A stretch of DNA of 64,000 nucleotides from JBKHYJ01 sp046565505. Its GTDB lineage: Bacteria; Acidobacteriota; Blastocatellia; UBA7656. Position 1 is the first letter of the stretch. Each line of letters begins with the position of its first letter. A program made the position numbers and the translations under genes. Below are positions 9,317 to 16,660 of this stretch, in pieces. The stretch lies in contig JBKHYJ010000044.1 in assembly GCA_046565505.1 (NCBI GenBank), positions 18,532 through 82,531 of the forward strand, written 5' to 3'. A model generated the notes under the pieces. The model saw nothing but the letters and a program-made list of their open reading frames with translations, searched no databases and had not been told where the DNA came from.

Positions 9317-10433
9317 CTGTCGAGCCTCCCTTGCTGAAGTGACCTTTGGCCGCGAGGCACGCGGCTAGCGTATTCGCATGAACTGATAGGTTGTGCCCTT
9401 GATACCAGTCGTAGGCGTTGTCGGCCGTGGCCTGCCCCGCCGGCAGGCTCAACTTCCCGGATTCAACGTCCGATAGCCAGTAGTGAGTGCCCGGCTCCAG
9501 CCCATCCGCCCGCGCGGCTTTCCCGTAAGCGGCGACCACGGGGACAGCCCGGTGGGCGCAGTAGGCGGCGAAGATGGTTGATTTTCCAAGAATCTCCGCG
9601 GGGTAATCGAGCACCCCCGCGACGGCGTCGGAAAGGAGTCCGCTGACCTCCCCGCCCGAAAGCTCCCCGCGGACGACGACGCGCGTGCGCAGCGTACGAG
9701 ACACGTCAAGATTTATGGGCCGCCCTATGTCCGACACCTCTTCGATGCCCAGGCGACTGCAAATTCGATCCAGGGCTTCCGCGGATCTCTTATACACTTG
9801 AATCCTCCTGCCGGGGGTCCCGAAAATCACCAGCCTGCGGCTGCGGTCGGCCAGGGGGCGGACAGAGTCGGGCTCGCCTATGCTTGAGAAGACGGGCAGG
9901 CTGCGAATCGAACCGTGCTTGCCGAGGCTCCACCTGCTGACGGCCTCCGCGTAGTGACGGCGGCTCGTGAGGTACTGGTCGCTCAGGCGGGCCAGCCGCG
10001 CGGCTAAATTTCTTTGCAGCGGCGATAACCAGAACGCGCTGGTCCAGGGCGGCCCTGAGGCGTAAAGCTCATGAAACATGGTTATCAGGAATCGGTCCTT
10101 GGATTCGTCGCGCCACTGCTCCAGGCCGTCGATCAGCCACGAGGGGCAGCCTCGCGTCGCGTACCCATAACCGCCGTAATGCAGAAACACCATGCCGGAC
10201 TCTTCGGACGCGCCTCTTAATAATCGCAGCAGCCCCGCGCGCGAGCGCTCCGCCAGCCTGTCCACCTCGAACCCCTCCACGCGGGCCGGGCCATTCCAGT
10301 CGGGGTCGCCGACGATGAAGCGCGTTTCGATCCCGACATCCCCCCGAATCCGGCGAGCCAGGCTCAAGGCGTAATCGCCTATGCCATCAATTCTGGGCGG
10401 AAGCCCTGTGACGACCGACAGCATAGAGGTCAT
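9303..10433 (-). CDS. Divergent GT-B-like glycosyltransferase
   Basis: A 376-residue protein starting MTSMLSVVTGLPPRIDGIGD, a GT-B-like opening with a Gly loop (DGIGDYALSLARRI). A longer frame extends upstream, but the ATG at 10433 makes an ATGA overlap with the stop of the preceding transferase gene and is preferred. The C-terminal half (VIFGTPGRRIQVYKRSAEAL, VLDYPAEILGKSTIFAAYCA) matches the general architecture, but the usual E-x7-E motif is not obvious, so it is a divergent family member or has an altered donor site. Context (transferase genes on both sides, overlapping) supports an EPS role. Confidence 0.72.
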   Translation of the reverse strand: MTSMLSVVTGLPPRIDGIGDYALSLARRIRGDVGIETRFIVGDPDWNGPARVEGFEVDRLAERSRAGLLRLLRGASEESGMVFLHYGGYGYATRGCPSWLIDGLEQWRDESKDRFLITMFHELYASGPPWTSAFWLSPLQRNLAARLARLSDQYLTSRRHYAEAVSRWSLGKHGSIRSLPVFSSIGEPDSVRPLADRSRRLVIFGTPGRRIQVYKRSAEALDRICSRLGIEEVSDIGRPINLDVSRTLRTRVVVRGELSGGEVSGLLSDAVAGVLDYPAEILGKSTIFAAYCAHRAVPVVAAYGKAARADGLEPGTHYWLSDVESGKLSLPAGQATADNAYDWYQGHNLSVHANTLAACLAAKGHFSKGGSTDARV

Positions 10434-11539
10434 CCGGCGGCGGCCCCCTCCGCGCGCGGGAGCGCCGCTTCCACGAAATCGGCCATCTCCGACGACACCG
10501 CCTCCCACGTGCGACCCCGCACGCCCCGCTTGGCAGCCCTGCCGAGGTCCTTCCTTAGACTGTCACTGTTCACGCATTGCTCTATCAGCGAAGCCAACCG
10601 CCGGGCGTCGCCGGGCTCATGCAGCAGCCCGTTATGGCCGTGACGTATCAAGTCGCGCTGGCCGCAGCAGTCCGTAGTTATACAACAGCGCGCGGCCTCC
10701 ATAGCCTGGAGCAGCGCCAAGGGCTGGCCCTCGAAAAAACTCGGCAGCACGAAGAAGCTCGAGCGGGCGAAAATACCGTCTTCGGCGTCGGGCGTGAATT
10801 CGGGAATGACTTCGACTGACGGGCGCAACGACTCCGGCCAGTGACTCAGCACCGCGTCGCGGCCGAGGCCCGTGCCCGCAAGCAGCCAGCCCACCCGCGC
10901 GCCCCTGCCGTCCAGAATCCGCGCCGCCTCGACCAAGGTATTAATTCCCTTTCTTTCCAGCCACGAGCCTAAGAAAAGGCCCGTCGGCGTGCGGCCGGGC
11001 TGGGCCTCCTCGTCCAGCTTCGACGGGTACGCGCCATTCTTGAAAACGCAAACCTCGCCGCCGCCCCTGCCATAGTAGTCCCTTGCGAACGCGGCGTCCT
11101 CGCCGTTTATGAGTAGCAGCTTCGCCGCATTGCGCAGGCCGAGGTCGCACTGGCGCAGCCTCCAGAGCGGGAAAAGAATTTTTGTGCGCCAGCGAATCTT
11201 CTCATTCGTGCCGTCCCTGCCCTGCAATGCCAATTGCCATCCCCTGCGCTCGATGCCATGACTGAACACGACCGCCGGGGACATGTCCCCGGTGAAGACG
11301 CCCGACGACGGCTCGTGCGCCAGTATCAGGGAAGCCGGCCGGCCGAGGCTTCTATACGCCCTGTAGGCCGCGCGTGGGAACAAGGCGGGGTGTCGCAGGG
11401 GGCCGACCTGTTCGGGGCCTATGTGGATGAAATCGTACCCACGCCTCTCGAATTCGTTCTTCCAATGCCATGCGACTCTCCCCATGCCTGACTGCTCATT
11501 TATTCTTATCTGGGCTACGTGGCAGATGGTCGGCTTCAT
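10430..11539 (-). CDS. GT4-family glycosyltransferase
   Basis: A 369-residue enzyme from the ATG at 11539 (MKPTICHVAQIRINEQSGMG). An upstream ATG at 11572 would overlap the methyltransferase gene, so the internal start, 13 bp past that gene's stop, is preferred. The donor domain shows GLFLGSWLERKGINTLVEAA, then FFEGQPLALLQAMEAARC (the E-x7-E region), then DLIRHGHNGLLHEPGD. Its stop overlaps the start of the next gene as ATGA, so translation is probably coupled. The cytoplasmic role is EPS repeat-unit synthesis; sugar unknown. Confidence 0.88.
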   Translation of the reverse strand: MKPTICHVAQIRINEQSGMGRVAWHWKNEFERRGYDFIHIGPEQVGPLRHPALFPRAAYRAYRSLGRPASLILAHEPSSGVFTGDMSPAVVFSHGIERRGWQLALQGRDGTNEKIRWRTKILFPLWRLRQCDLGLRNAAKLLLINGEDAAFARDYYGRGGGEVCVFKNGAYPSKLDEEAQPGRTPTGLFLGSWLERKGINTLVEAARILDGRGARVGWLLAGTGLGRDAVLSHWPESLRPSVEVIPEFTPDAEDGIFARSSFFVLPSFFEGQPLALLQAMEAARCCITTDCCGQRDLIRHGHNGLLHEPGDARRLASLIEQCVNSDSLRKDLGRAAKRGVRGRTWEAVSSEMADFVEAALPRAEGAAAG

Positions 11540-11552
11540 GAATTCATCCGGC

Positions 11553-12299
11553 TCACTTCTTGACGGCGGCAAACGCCATGTGCCGCGCGAAGGGGCGAAG
11601 CAGCGCCCCGGCTATGGGGTTGTCGAACCTTTCGACTACGAAAGTGCCCGGGTCGAACCGCGGCAGCATCAGGAATACATGGTGCGAGCCTATCATCCTC
11701 TGCACGCGAAAACCGGCCGCCCTGAACATCTGCCTGACGCGCCAGAAAAGAAAGAAGTGCTCGATGGGCTGCACGCCCGCACCGCTGTTGAACGGCTCTT
11801 TCCGCAGCCAACAAACCAGCCACCCGAGCAGCATCGCGTTCGAGTAATTTTCCGTGGTAAGCACCAGCCTCCCCGACGCCTTCAAGACCCTGTAGAACTC
11901 CGCCAGCGCGCGCCGCGGGTCGGGCACATGCTCCAGGCACTCGCAGGAGAACACTACGTCGAACGAGCGGTCCTCGAAGGGGAGCGACTGTGCGTCGGCC
12001 ACCTGGAAATTGACGGGCGCCTGCTGCGCTACGGACTTGGCGCGGGCCAACTCGATGGCCTGCGGGGAAAAATCTACGGCGGTGACCTTAGCCCCGCGGC
12101 CAGCGAGGTAGATGGCAAAGTCGCCGGCCCCGCACCCGACTTCCAAGACCGCGAGGCTGTTTTGAGATTGGGACAGACTCAGGGCATTTCTATGCCAATC
12201 CTGAAGGATGATGGCCGCCGGGTTTTCGCCGCCGTGAATCTCCTTGTGCCAGCGGTCGTACACGTCTGCGGAATTCTTATTCCTCGAATTATCATGCAT
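11553..12299 (-). CDS. Class I SAM-dependent methyltransferase
   Basis: A 248-residue Rossmann methyltransferase. Motif I is clear as VLEVGCGAGDFAIYLAGRGA, followed by VTAVDFSPQAIELARAKS with the acidic residue that binds the SAM ribose, and FDVVFSCECLEHVPDPRRAL (motifs II/III of the Methyltransf_11/UbiE-like group). The C-terminus is longer and more hydrophobic than in stand-alone small enzymes. Between EPS transferase genes it most likely methylates a sugar hydroxyl or sugar acid of the repeat unit or chain end, but the acceptor is not evident. The gap to the upstream methyltransferase gene is 13 bp. Confidence 0.85.
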   Translation of the reverse strand: MHDNSRNKNSADVYDRWHKEIHGGENPAAIILQDWHRNALSLSQSQNSLAVLEVGCGAGDFAIYLAGRGAKVTAVDFSPQAIELARAKSVAQQAPVNFQVADAQSLPFEDRSFDVVFSCECLEHVPDPRRALAEFYRVLKASGRLVLTTENYSNAMLLGWLVCWLRKEPFNSGAGVQPIEHFFLFWRVRQMFRAAGFRVQRMIGSHHVFLMLPRFDPGTFVVERFDNPIAGALLRPFARHMAFAAVKK

Positions 12300-12312
12300 A
12301 AGAATGTCGATT

Positions 12313-13020
12313 CTATCTCGGCGACCTGACCTGTCGGACGATGACGAGCGAGTCTACTTCTTCCACGATCTGCCAGCCGGCGCTCGGCCCGGACCTAAAT
12401 AATTCATTCACGACTCTGACCGACCCCCAGTCGCCGGCGGTCCAGCCGTTCGGAAAGACTCTCGCGTCGTGGAAGGCGACCACGCCGCCCTCCGCGACAA
12501 AGCGGCCCCACTCCGTCCAATCTCGCATGCAGGCTTCATACGAGTGGTCCCCGTCAATAAAGAGGAAATCTATAGGGCCTTCCCAATTTCTTGAGGCGTT
12601 GTAACTATAATCTTGTATCCAGCGGACGGAGGCGTTACCGCACCGGCCGACATGGCGGTGGGCGCAAATCTTCTTCAGGCTCAGGCCGGGGACCCGCCCC
12701 GTCGGGTAGGGATCGATCAGGTAAAGGACGCCTGCCGGGTCGGCGGCCTTCCTCAGAGCCAGGGCCGACGCGCCTTCGGCCACGCCGATTTCTACCAGGG
12801 TCTTGCGGCCGGCGGCGTACCTGGCAAGCATCGACTCTTCCGCTTCGGAATGATCCGCTATGATGCCGCGCAGGCCGGCCAGATGAAATACAGGGTGTTT
12901 AGTGAACCTCAGCGCATGAGGGTCTTTAATGAGAGGGACAAATAAATGCTTCATGCCCCGGCGGCCTCTGCGGCTGTTTTCGGGCGCTAAGATAGTCGCC
13001 CGGTCAAAGTCAGTAATCAT
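12313..13020 (-). CDS. Class I SAM-dependent methyltransferase (Methyltransf_24 type)
   Basis: A 235-residue protein with the motif I variant KTLVEIGVAEGASALALRKA, then GVLYLIDPYPTGRVPG and IDFLFIDGDHSYEACMRDW. The IDGDHSYE block with a following AFHD is characteristic of the Methyltransf_24 group common in glycan clusters. The start ATG at 13020 overlaps the stop of the upstream transferase gene (ATGA); an internal Met at residue 23 is an alternative. Likely an O-methyltransferase acting on the EPS glycan or its precursors; substrate not determined. Confidence 0.85.
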   Translation of the reverse strand: MITDFDRATILAPENSRRGRRGMKHLFVPLIKDPHALRFTKHPVFHLAGLRGIIADHSEAEESMLARYAAGRKTLVEIGVAEGASALALRKAADPAGVLYLIDPYPTGRVPGLSLKKICAHRHVGRCGNASVRWIQDYSYNASRNWEGPIDFLFIDGDHSYEACMRDWTEWGRFVAEGGVVAFHDARVFPNGWTAGDWGSVRVVNELFRSGPSAGWQIVEEVDSLVIVRQVRSPR

Positions 13021-14099
13021 CTCGAATTCATCATCGCCCGTATGGAGTTAACGTAGCCGCTAGCTATGCTCTCCCAAGCAAAGACCTTGTAATAGCTCTT
13101 AAACTCGACGTGCCCGTTTCGGAGGTCAGAAATCGTATGGGGCGGCGGGAATGGCCTTAGCCGGTCCACAAAGAAAGGCTGCAAATCCGGCGTCCCACCG
13201 GCGGGCGTAGAAAAGACCGGCATCCCCGATTCCAGCATTTCATTTAATACCAGCCCCCAGCCTTCCACCCTGCTCGTGAATAGCCCTACGTCGTTTTCCG
13301 CGAGCAGCGAGTAAAGCTGATCCCGGTCAAATGAAGGCACCGTTATTACCCCCTCGGGGCGCGGAAGGGCGGCGCGGCAATCCTTTTCGGCTTCGATGCC
13401 GCAGCCGGCTATCGTGAAGGTGTCTTGAGGGCGCACGCTCGACCACGACTTGATGAAATCGAGCAAAACGTCATGGCCTTTGTGCGACACCCAGCGGCCG
13501 ATCCATAGGAAGCGAAGGCTGTCGGCGCGGCGCCCCGCCCTTTGCTCTCGTATCGCGCTCAGGGCCGCCTGGTCCGCCCCCGAGAGCGCGTTCATATACG
13601 AGCAGAGCTTCTTACGCCAGAACGGGAACCACCTCTTCATCCAATCAAGCTCTAAAGTCCCAAGGCAGATTATGAGGTTCGCCCGCGCCCAGCCAATAAG
13701 CACCAGGCACATGTGAAAAAGCGTATAAATGCGGCCGGCCGGGACCCGGACGATGTTCTTTACGCTGAGCCTGAAAGGCGATTTGAAATCGCTCAATAAA
13801 TATAAGATGTCCGGCTGCGTGCTGCGTGCCACGACGAAGGCGGACCTGCGCATCCGTCTGGTGATCAGGGCGGCGGGGCTGTCTATCGCGTCGAAGGGCG
13901 CCTGCGATTCGATGAAGGCGTCAACCTTCGAGCGCATCTGGTGAAGGCTCTGCCACCACCTAGTGTGTGAAAGAGGTTGTGGGGACCAGAGGACTGCGTC
14001 ATGCCCCTGGGACTTCAGAGCCTCCGTGAGGTGGAGCGCCATCTGGCCCGCGCCGAATTCAGCCGACAGCGGCGAATGTGTAATTATGAGTATGCGCAT
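13017..14099 (-). CDS. GT4-family glycosyltransferase
   Basis: A 360-residue GT-B transferase opening MRILIITHSPLSAEFGAGQM. The donor half contains RFLWIGRWVSHKGHDVLLDF, TIAGCGIEAEKDC, and SRVEGWGLVLNEMLESGMPV with the E-x7-E glutamates, then TPAGGTPDLQPF. It overlaps the upstream transferase gene by 16 bp and the downstream methyltransferase gene by an ATGA, so it is tightly coupled within the EPS operon. A short hydrophobic stretch (FHMCLVLIGWARANLIICLG) suggests membrane association. Sugar specificity unknown. Confidence 0.9.
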   Translation of the reverse strand: MRILIITHSPLSAEFGAGQMALHLTEALKSQGHDAVLWSPQPLSHTRWWQSLHQMRSKVDAFIESQAPFDAIDSPAALITRRMRRSAFVVARSTQPDILYLLSDFKSPFRLSVKNIVRVPAGRIYTLFHMCLVLIGWARANLIICLGTLELDWMKRWFPFWRKKLCSYMNALSGADQAALSAIREQRAGRRADSLRFLWIGRWVSHKGHDVLLDFIKSWSSVRPQDTFTIAGCGIEAEKDCRAALPRPEGVITVPSFDRDQLYSLLAENDVGLFTSRVEGWGLVLNEMLESGMPVFSTPAGGTPDLQPFFVDRLRPFPPPHTISDLRNGHVEFKSYYKVFAWESIASGYVNSIRAMMNSR

Positions 14100-15223
14100 C
14101 GGTCGCGGTGGTCGGCCCCAGGCCCGTTCAATCGCCCCGGGTCCCCATAGATTCTAAGGTGCTCTCGGACTATGCTCGTCCACCCGAAGGGCATGGCCCA
14201 TGCCCGGCAGCGGCCCGAGTACCCGGAGTGCTCGGAGGCCGACAGGTTGATAAAGTGATTGAGGGCGGCAGCGATGGCCTCGCCGGAATTCTGTTCGACC
14301 ACGCGGCCCGTCCGCCCGTCGTCCACGAACTCATGCATGGCGCCCGCGTCTGTGCACACTACGGGAGTGCCGCAGGCTTGAGACTCTAACAGCGTGAAAC
14401 CCATCAGCTCAGGTATGGGGGTGTAGTTGCCGTTGTAGCTCGTGTGCACGGACGGCAGCACGGTGACCAGCGCGGTGCGGTATTCGTCTATCAGCCGCCC
14501 GTCGCCGGCGTCGTGAACGAAGTCTACGGGCAGGCCCGCCGCCAGCTTTTTAATGTGACTGTAATAGGCTTCGTCGTAGGCTCGGCCCACCACCCTCAGC
14601 ATGCAATCCGGCCGGCTAAGCATTCGGAAGCCTTCGATTAAATAGTCGATGCCCTTGTGCGGCAGGATGCGGCCCACGTATAGGACCTTGTTTTCTCGCC
14701 GCCGGGGGCCGTCGGGCTGAAACCGATCCGTGTCTATGCCGCCCCTAATCAAGACGGCTTTCCGCTTAAGCTCCGCGGGGAGGAAGCCGAGCCCGAAGCG
14801 AGAGTAAGCGACCGCGCCTTCGTAAGCCTGAAACACGGGGAGCCTGCGGTTCAGCGCCAGGCTCCCGCCCCCGCCATAATCCGTGACGAACGCAGGCTTT
14901 CCGCCGAGCGACGCGGCCAGGCAGGCCATGTCGGAAACGAGAGTCTGTATGTGATGCACGTGTACGACGTCCGCTGCCATAATCGAGGCGAGGTAGCGAA
15001 AGCTCAGCGGGTTGACTCTGTTCCCATGAATGAATTTTTTTACGGGGTAGACTTCGACCTTCAGCTCCCCGTCCTTATAAGACTGCCGGCGCGAGGAAAA
15101 ACTCACGAGCGTCGTGTCCGCAGACCGCGACATCCGCGAAGCCAGCTCTGTCGGGTAGCGCTCGCCCCCGCCGATCACCGACGATTCGTCGAAGTATGTT
15201 GGCGTAATGTGTACGACTTTCAC
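14084..15223 (-). CDS. GT4-family glycosyltransferase
   Basis: A 379-residue GT-B enzyme starting MKVVHITPTYFDESSVIGGG with the double-Gly loop followed by ERYPTELA. Strong family marks are VVHVHHIQTLVSDMACLAAS, KVLYVGRILPHKGIDYLIEG, and GFTLLESQACGTPVVCTDAG, then DDGRTGRVVEQNSGEAIAAA. It is the first transferase gene after the flippase gene (49-bp gap) and overlaps the next by 16 bp. Probably adds a sugar to the lipid-linked EPS unit. Confidence 0.9.
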   Translation of the reverse strand: MKVVHITPTYFDESSVIGGGERYPTELASRMSRSADTTLVSFSSRRQSYKDGELKVEVYPVKKFIHGNRVNPLSFRYLASIMAADVVHVHHIQTLVSDMACLAASLGGKPAFVTDYGGGGSLALNRRLPVFQAYEGAVAYSRFGLGFLPAELKRKAVLIRGGIDTDRFQPDGPRRRENKVLYVGRILPHKGIDYLIEGFRMLSRPDCMLRVVGRAYDEAYYSHIKKLAAGLPVDFVHDAGDGRLIDEYRTALVTVLPSVHTSYNGNYTPIPELMGFTLLESQACGTPVVCTDAGAMHEFVDDGRTGRVVEQNSGEAIAAALNHFINLSASEHSGYSGRCRAWAMPFGWTSIVREHLRIYGDPGRLNGPGADHRDRCAYS

Positions 15224-15272
15224 AGGTCAAGGAATATGCTTGGTCAAGAAATTCCGGGCGAACGGGGCGACT

Positions 15273-16580
15273 CTAATCGCAGGCGTGCGGCCTGCCCTCC
15301 GCCAGAAGGCCCCTGAACGTCAGCATGCAATTCAGCAAAAAGGTCGGGACTAGAGAGAAAATACCGAACCAGAGAACACCTGACAGCGTGGATATGTTCA
15401 AGAACAGGGGCAGGAAAATCTGCGTGAGTATTACGCCCGGTATGTTGAGCCACGACCACTTGATCCATGCCCTCGACGAGTTCAGCGACCACATCGCCGC
15501 GACGACGGAGTTGAAAGCCGTCATGACCATCATCAGAAACAACTCGCCCCGCAGGTGGCCGTATTTGCCCCCCAGCACCCAGAGCAGCCGGTCCGGGAAC
15601 AGGCCGGCGAACGCGATCAGGCCCAGCCCGAATGAACAGAAAGCGCCGACGATCTGAAAGTATCGCCCACGCAGTTGATCTTGCCGCCGGCAGCGCGCGA
15701 AACTCGGCAAGACGATGCTCGTCATCACCGCGCCGATGATCGAGAACATGATCCCTAACCGCCCGAGGGCGCCTATCTCGGCGATGTTTTCGGTGCTGCC
15801 GAGAATGCTGATGAGCCACACGCTCAGTTGCCCCTGCATGCAGTAGAAGACGGCGTTCGGCGACTGGCTTTTCACTATGCCCAGTATGGTCTTACGGTCT
15901 TCCTCGCTGGCCGGGGCTTTAACGTCGATGCTGCCCGCCACCCATCGCCTCAGAAAATAGTACTGCGTGACGAGCCCAGCCACCGTCGCCGAAACGCCCA
16001 CGGCGGCATTCACAAAAACGGAATAGGCCGCGACGAGCAGAGCCAGCCGGGAAGCGGCCGCAAGGAAGTCCAGCTTTTGTACGCGGCTTATCTGCGAGTG
16101 CAGGCGCGGGACCACCATCAACACGCTCGTCAACAATTGATAATTCAGCCCCAGCAGCACGGCCGCCGTGACGGCACCCGCATACAGGTAAGTTGCCCCG
16201 TTGGCGACCAGCATCCAGACCAGGACCGGGGTGACGACGGCTATGGCGACCGCCGCCAGGTAGCGCCTCAGACGCATCGCGGTGTTGATTAGCTGGCCGA
16301 AGCGGAAAGGGCTCTGCCACACCCTCCCTCCGATGGAAGAGAGCCCTATGCCGATGCCGGAGTCGGCCAGAATATTCATCGTCGCCTGCATAGAGTTTGC
16401 GATTGTGAAGTAGGCGTACTCCGTCTGGCTCAGGACGCGGACCAGCAACAGTCCGCCCGCGACCGTCATGACCTGAACGGCCACTTGAACGGAGACGAAT
16501 TTCGTGAGCGTCTTCGCCCATGATACGACCCTGGCTGAAGGCCCTAGCACGGATGTCAGAGATACTATTAAGCTTCCCAC
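15273..16580 (-). CDS. Polysaccharide flippase, Wzx/MATE-like
   Basis: A 435-residue polytopic protein with about 12 predicted hydrophobic helices spread over its length, starting near LTKFVSVQVAVQVMTVAGGL. The early LLLVRVLSQTEYAYFTIANS followed by ADSGIGIGLSS is typical of the polysaccharide biosynthesis/oligosaccharide flippase family. It should move undecaprenyl-linked repeat units across the inner membrane. The start is uncertain: there is no early ATG, and the GTG at 16580 is the longest choice. It follows the BY-kinase gene after 80 bp, the normal order for Wzx/Wzy-type EPS clusters. Confidence 0.85.
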   Translation of the reverse strand: MGSLIVSLTSVLGPSARVVSWAKTLTKFVSVQVAVQVMTVAGGLLLVRVLSQTEYAYFTIANSMQATMNILADSGIGIGLSSIGGRVWQSPFRFGQLINTAMRLRRYLAAVAIAVVTPVLVWMLVANGATYLYAGAVTAAVLLGLNYQLLTSVLMVVPRLHSQISRVQKLDFLAAASRLALLVAAYSVFVNAAVGVSATVAGLVTQYYFLRRWVAGSIDVKAPASEEDRKTILGIVKSQSPNAVFYCMQGQLSVWLISILGSTENIAEIGALGRLGIMFSIIGAVMTSIVLPSFARCRRQDQLRGRYFQIVGAFCSFGLGLIAFAGLFPDRLLWVLGGKYGHLRGELFLMMVMTAFNSVVAAMWSLNSSRAWIKWSWLNIPGVILTQIFLPLFLNISTLSGVLWFGIFSLVPTFLLNCMLTFRGLLAEGRPHACD

Positions 16581-16660
16581 GGCAGAGATCCGTAGACGGT
16601 CATCATCAGAATTATTTGTGGGGGGTCCGGCGGCTCGCGCGGGGCGACGGCCATCTCGCC

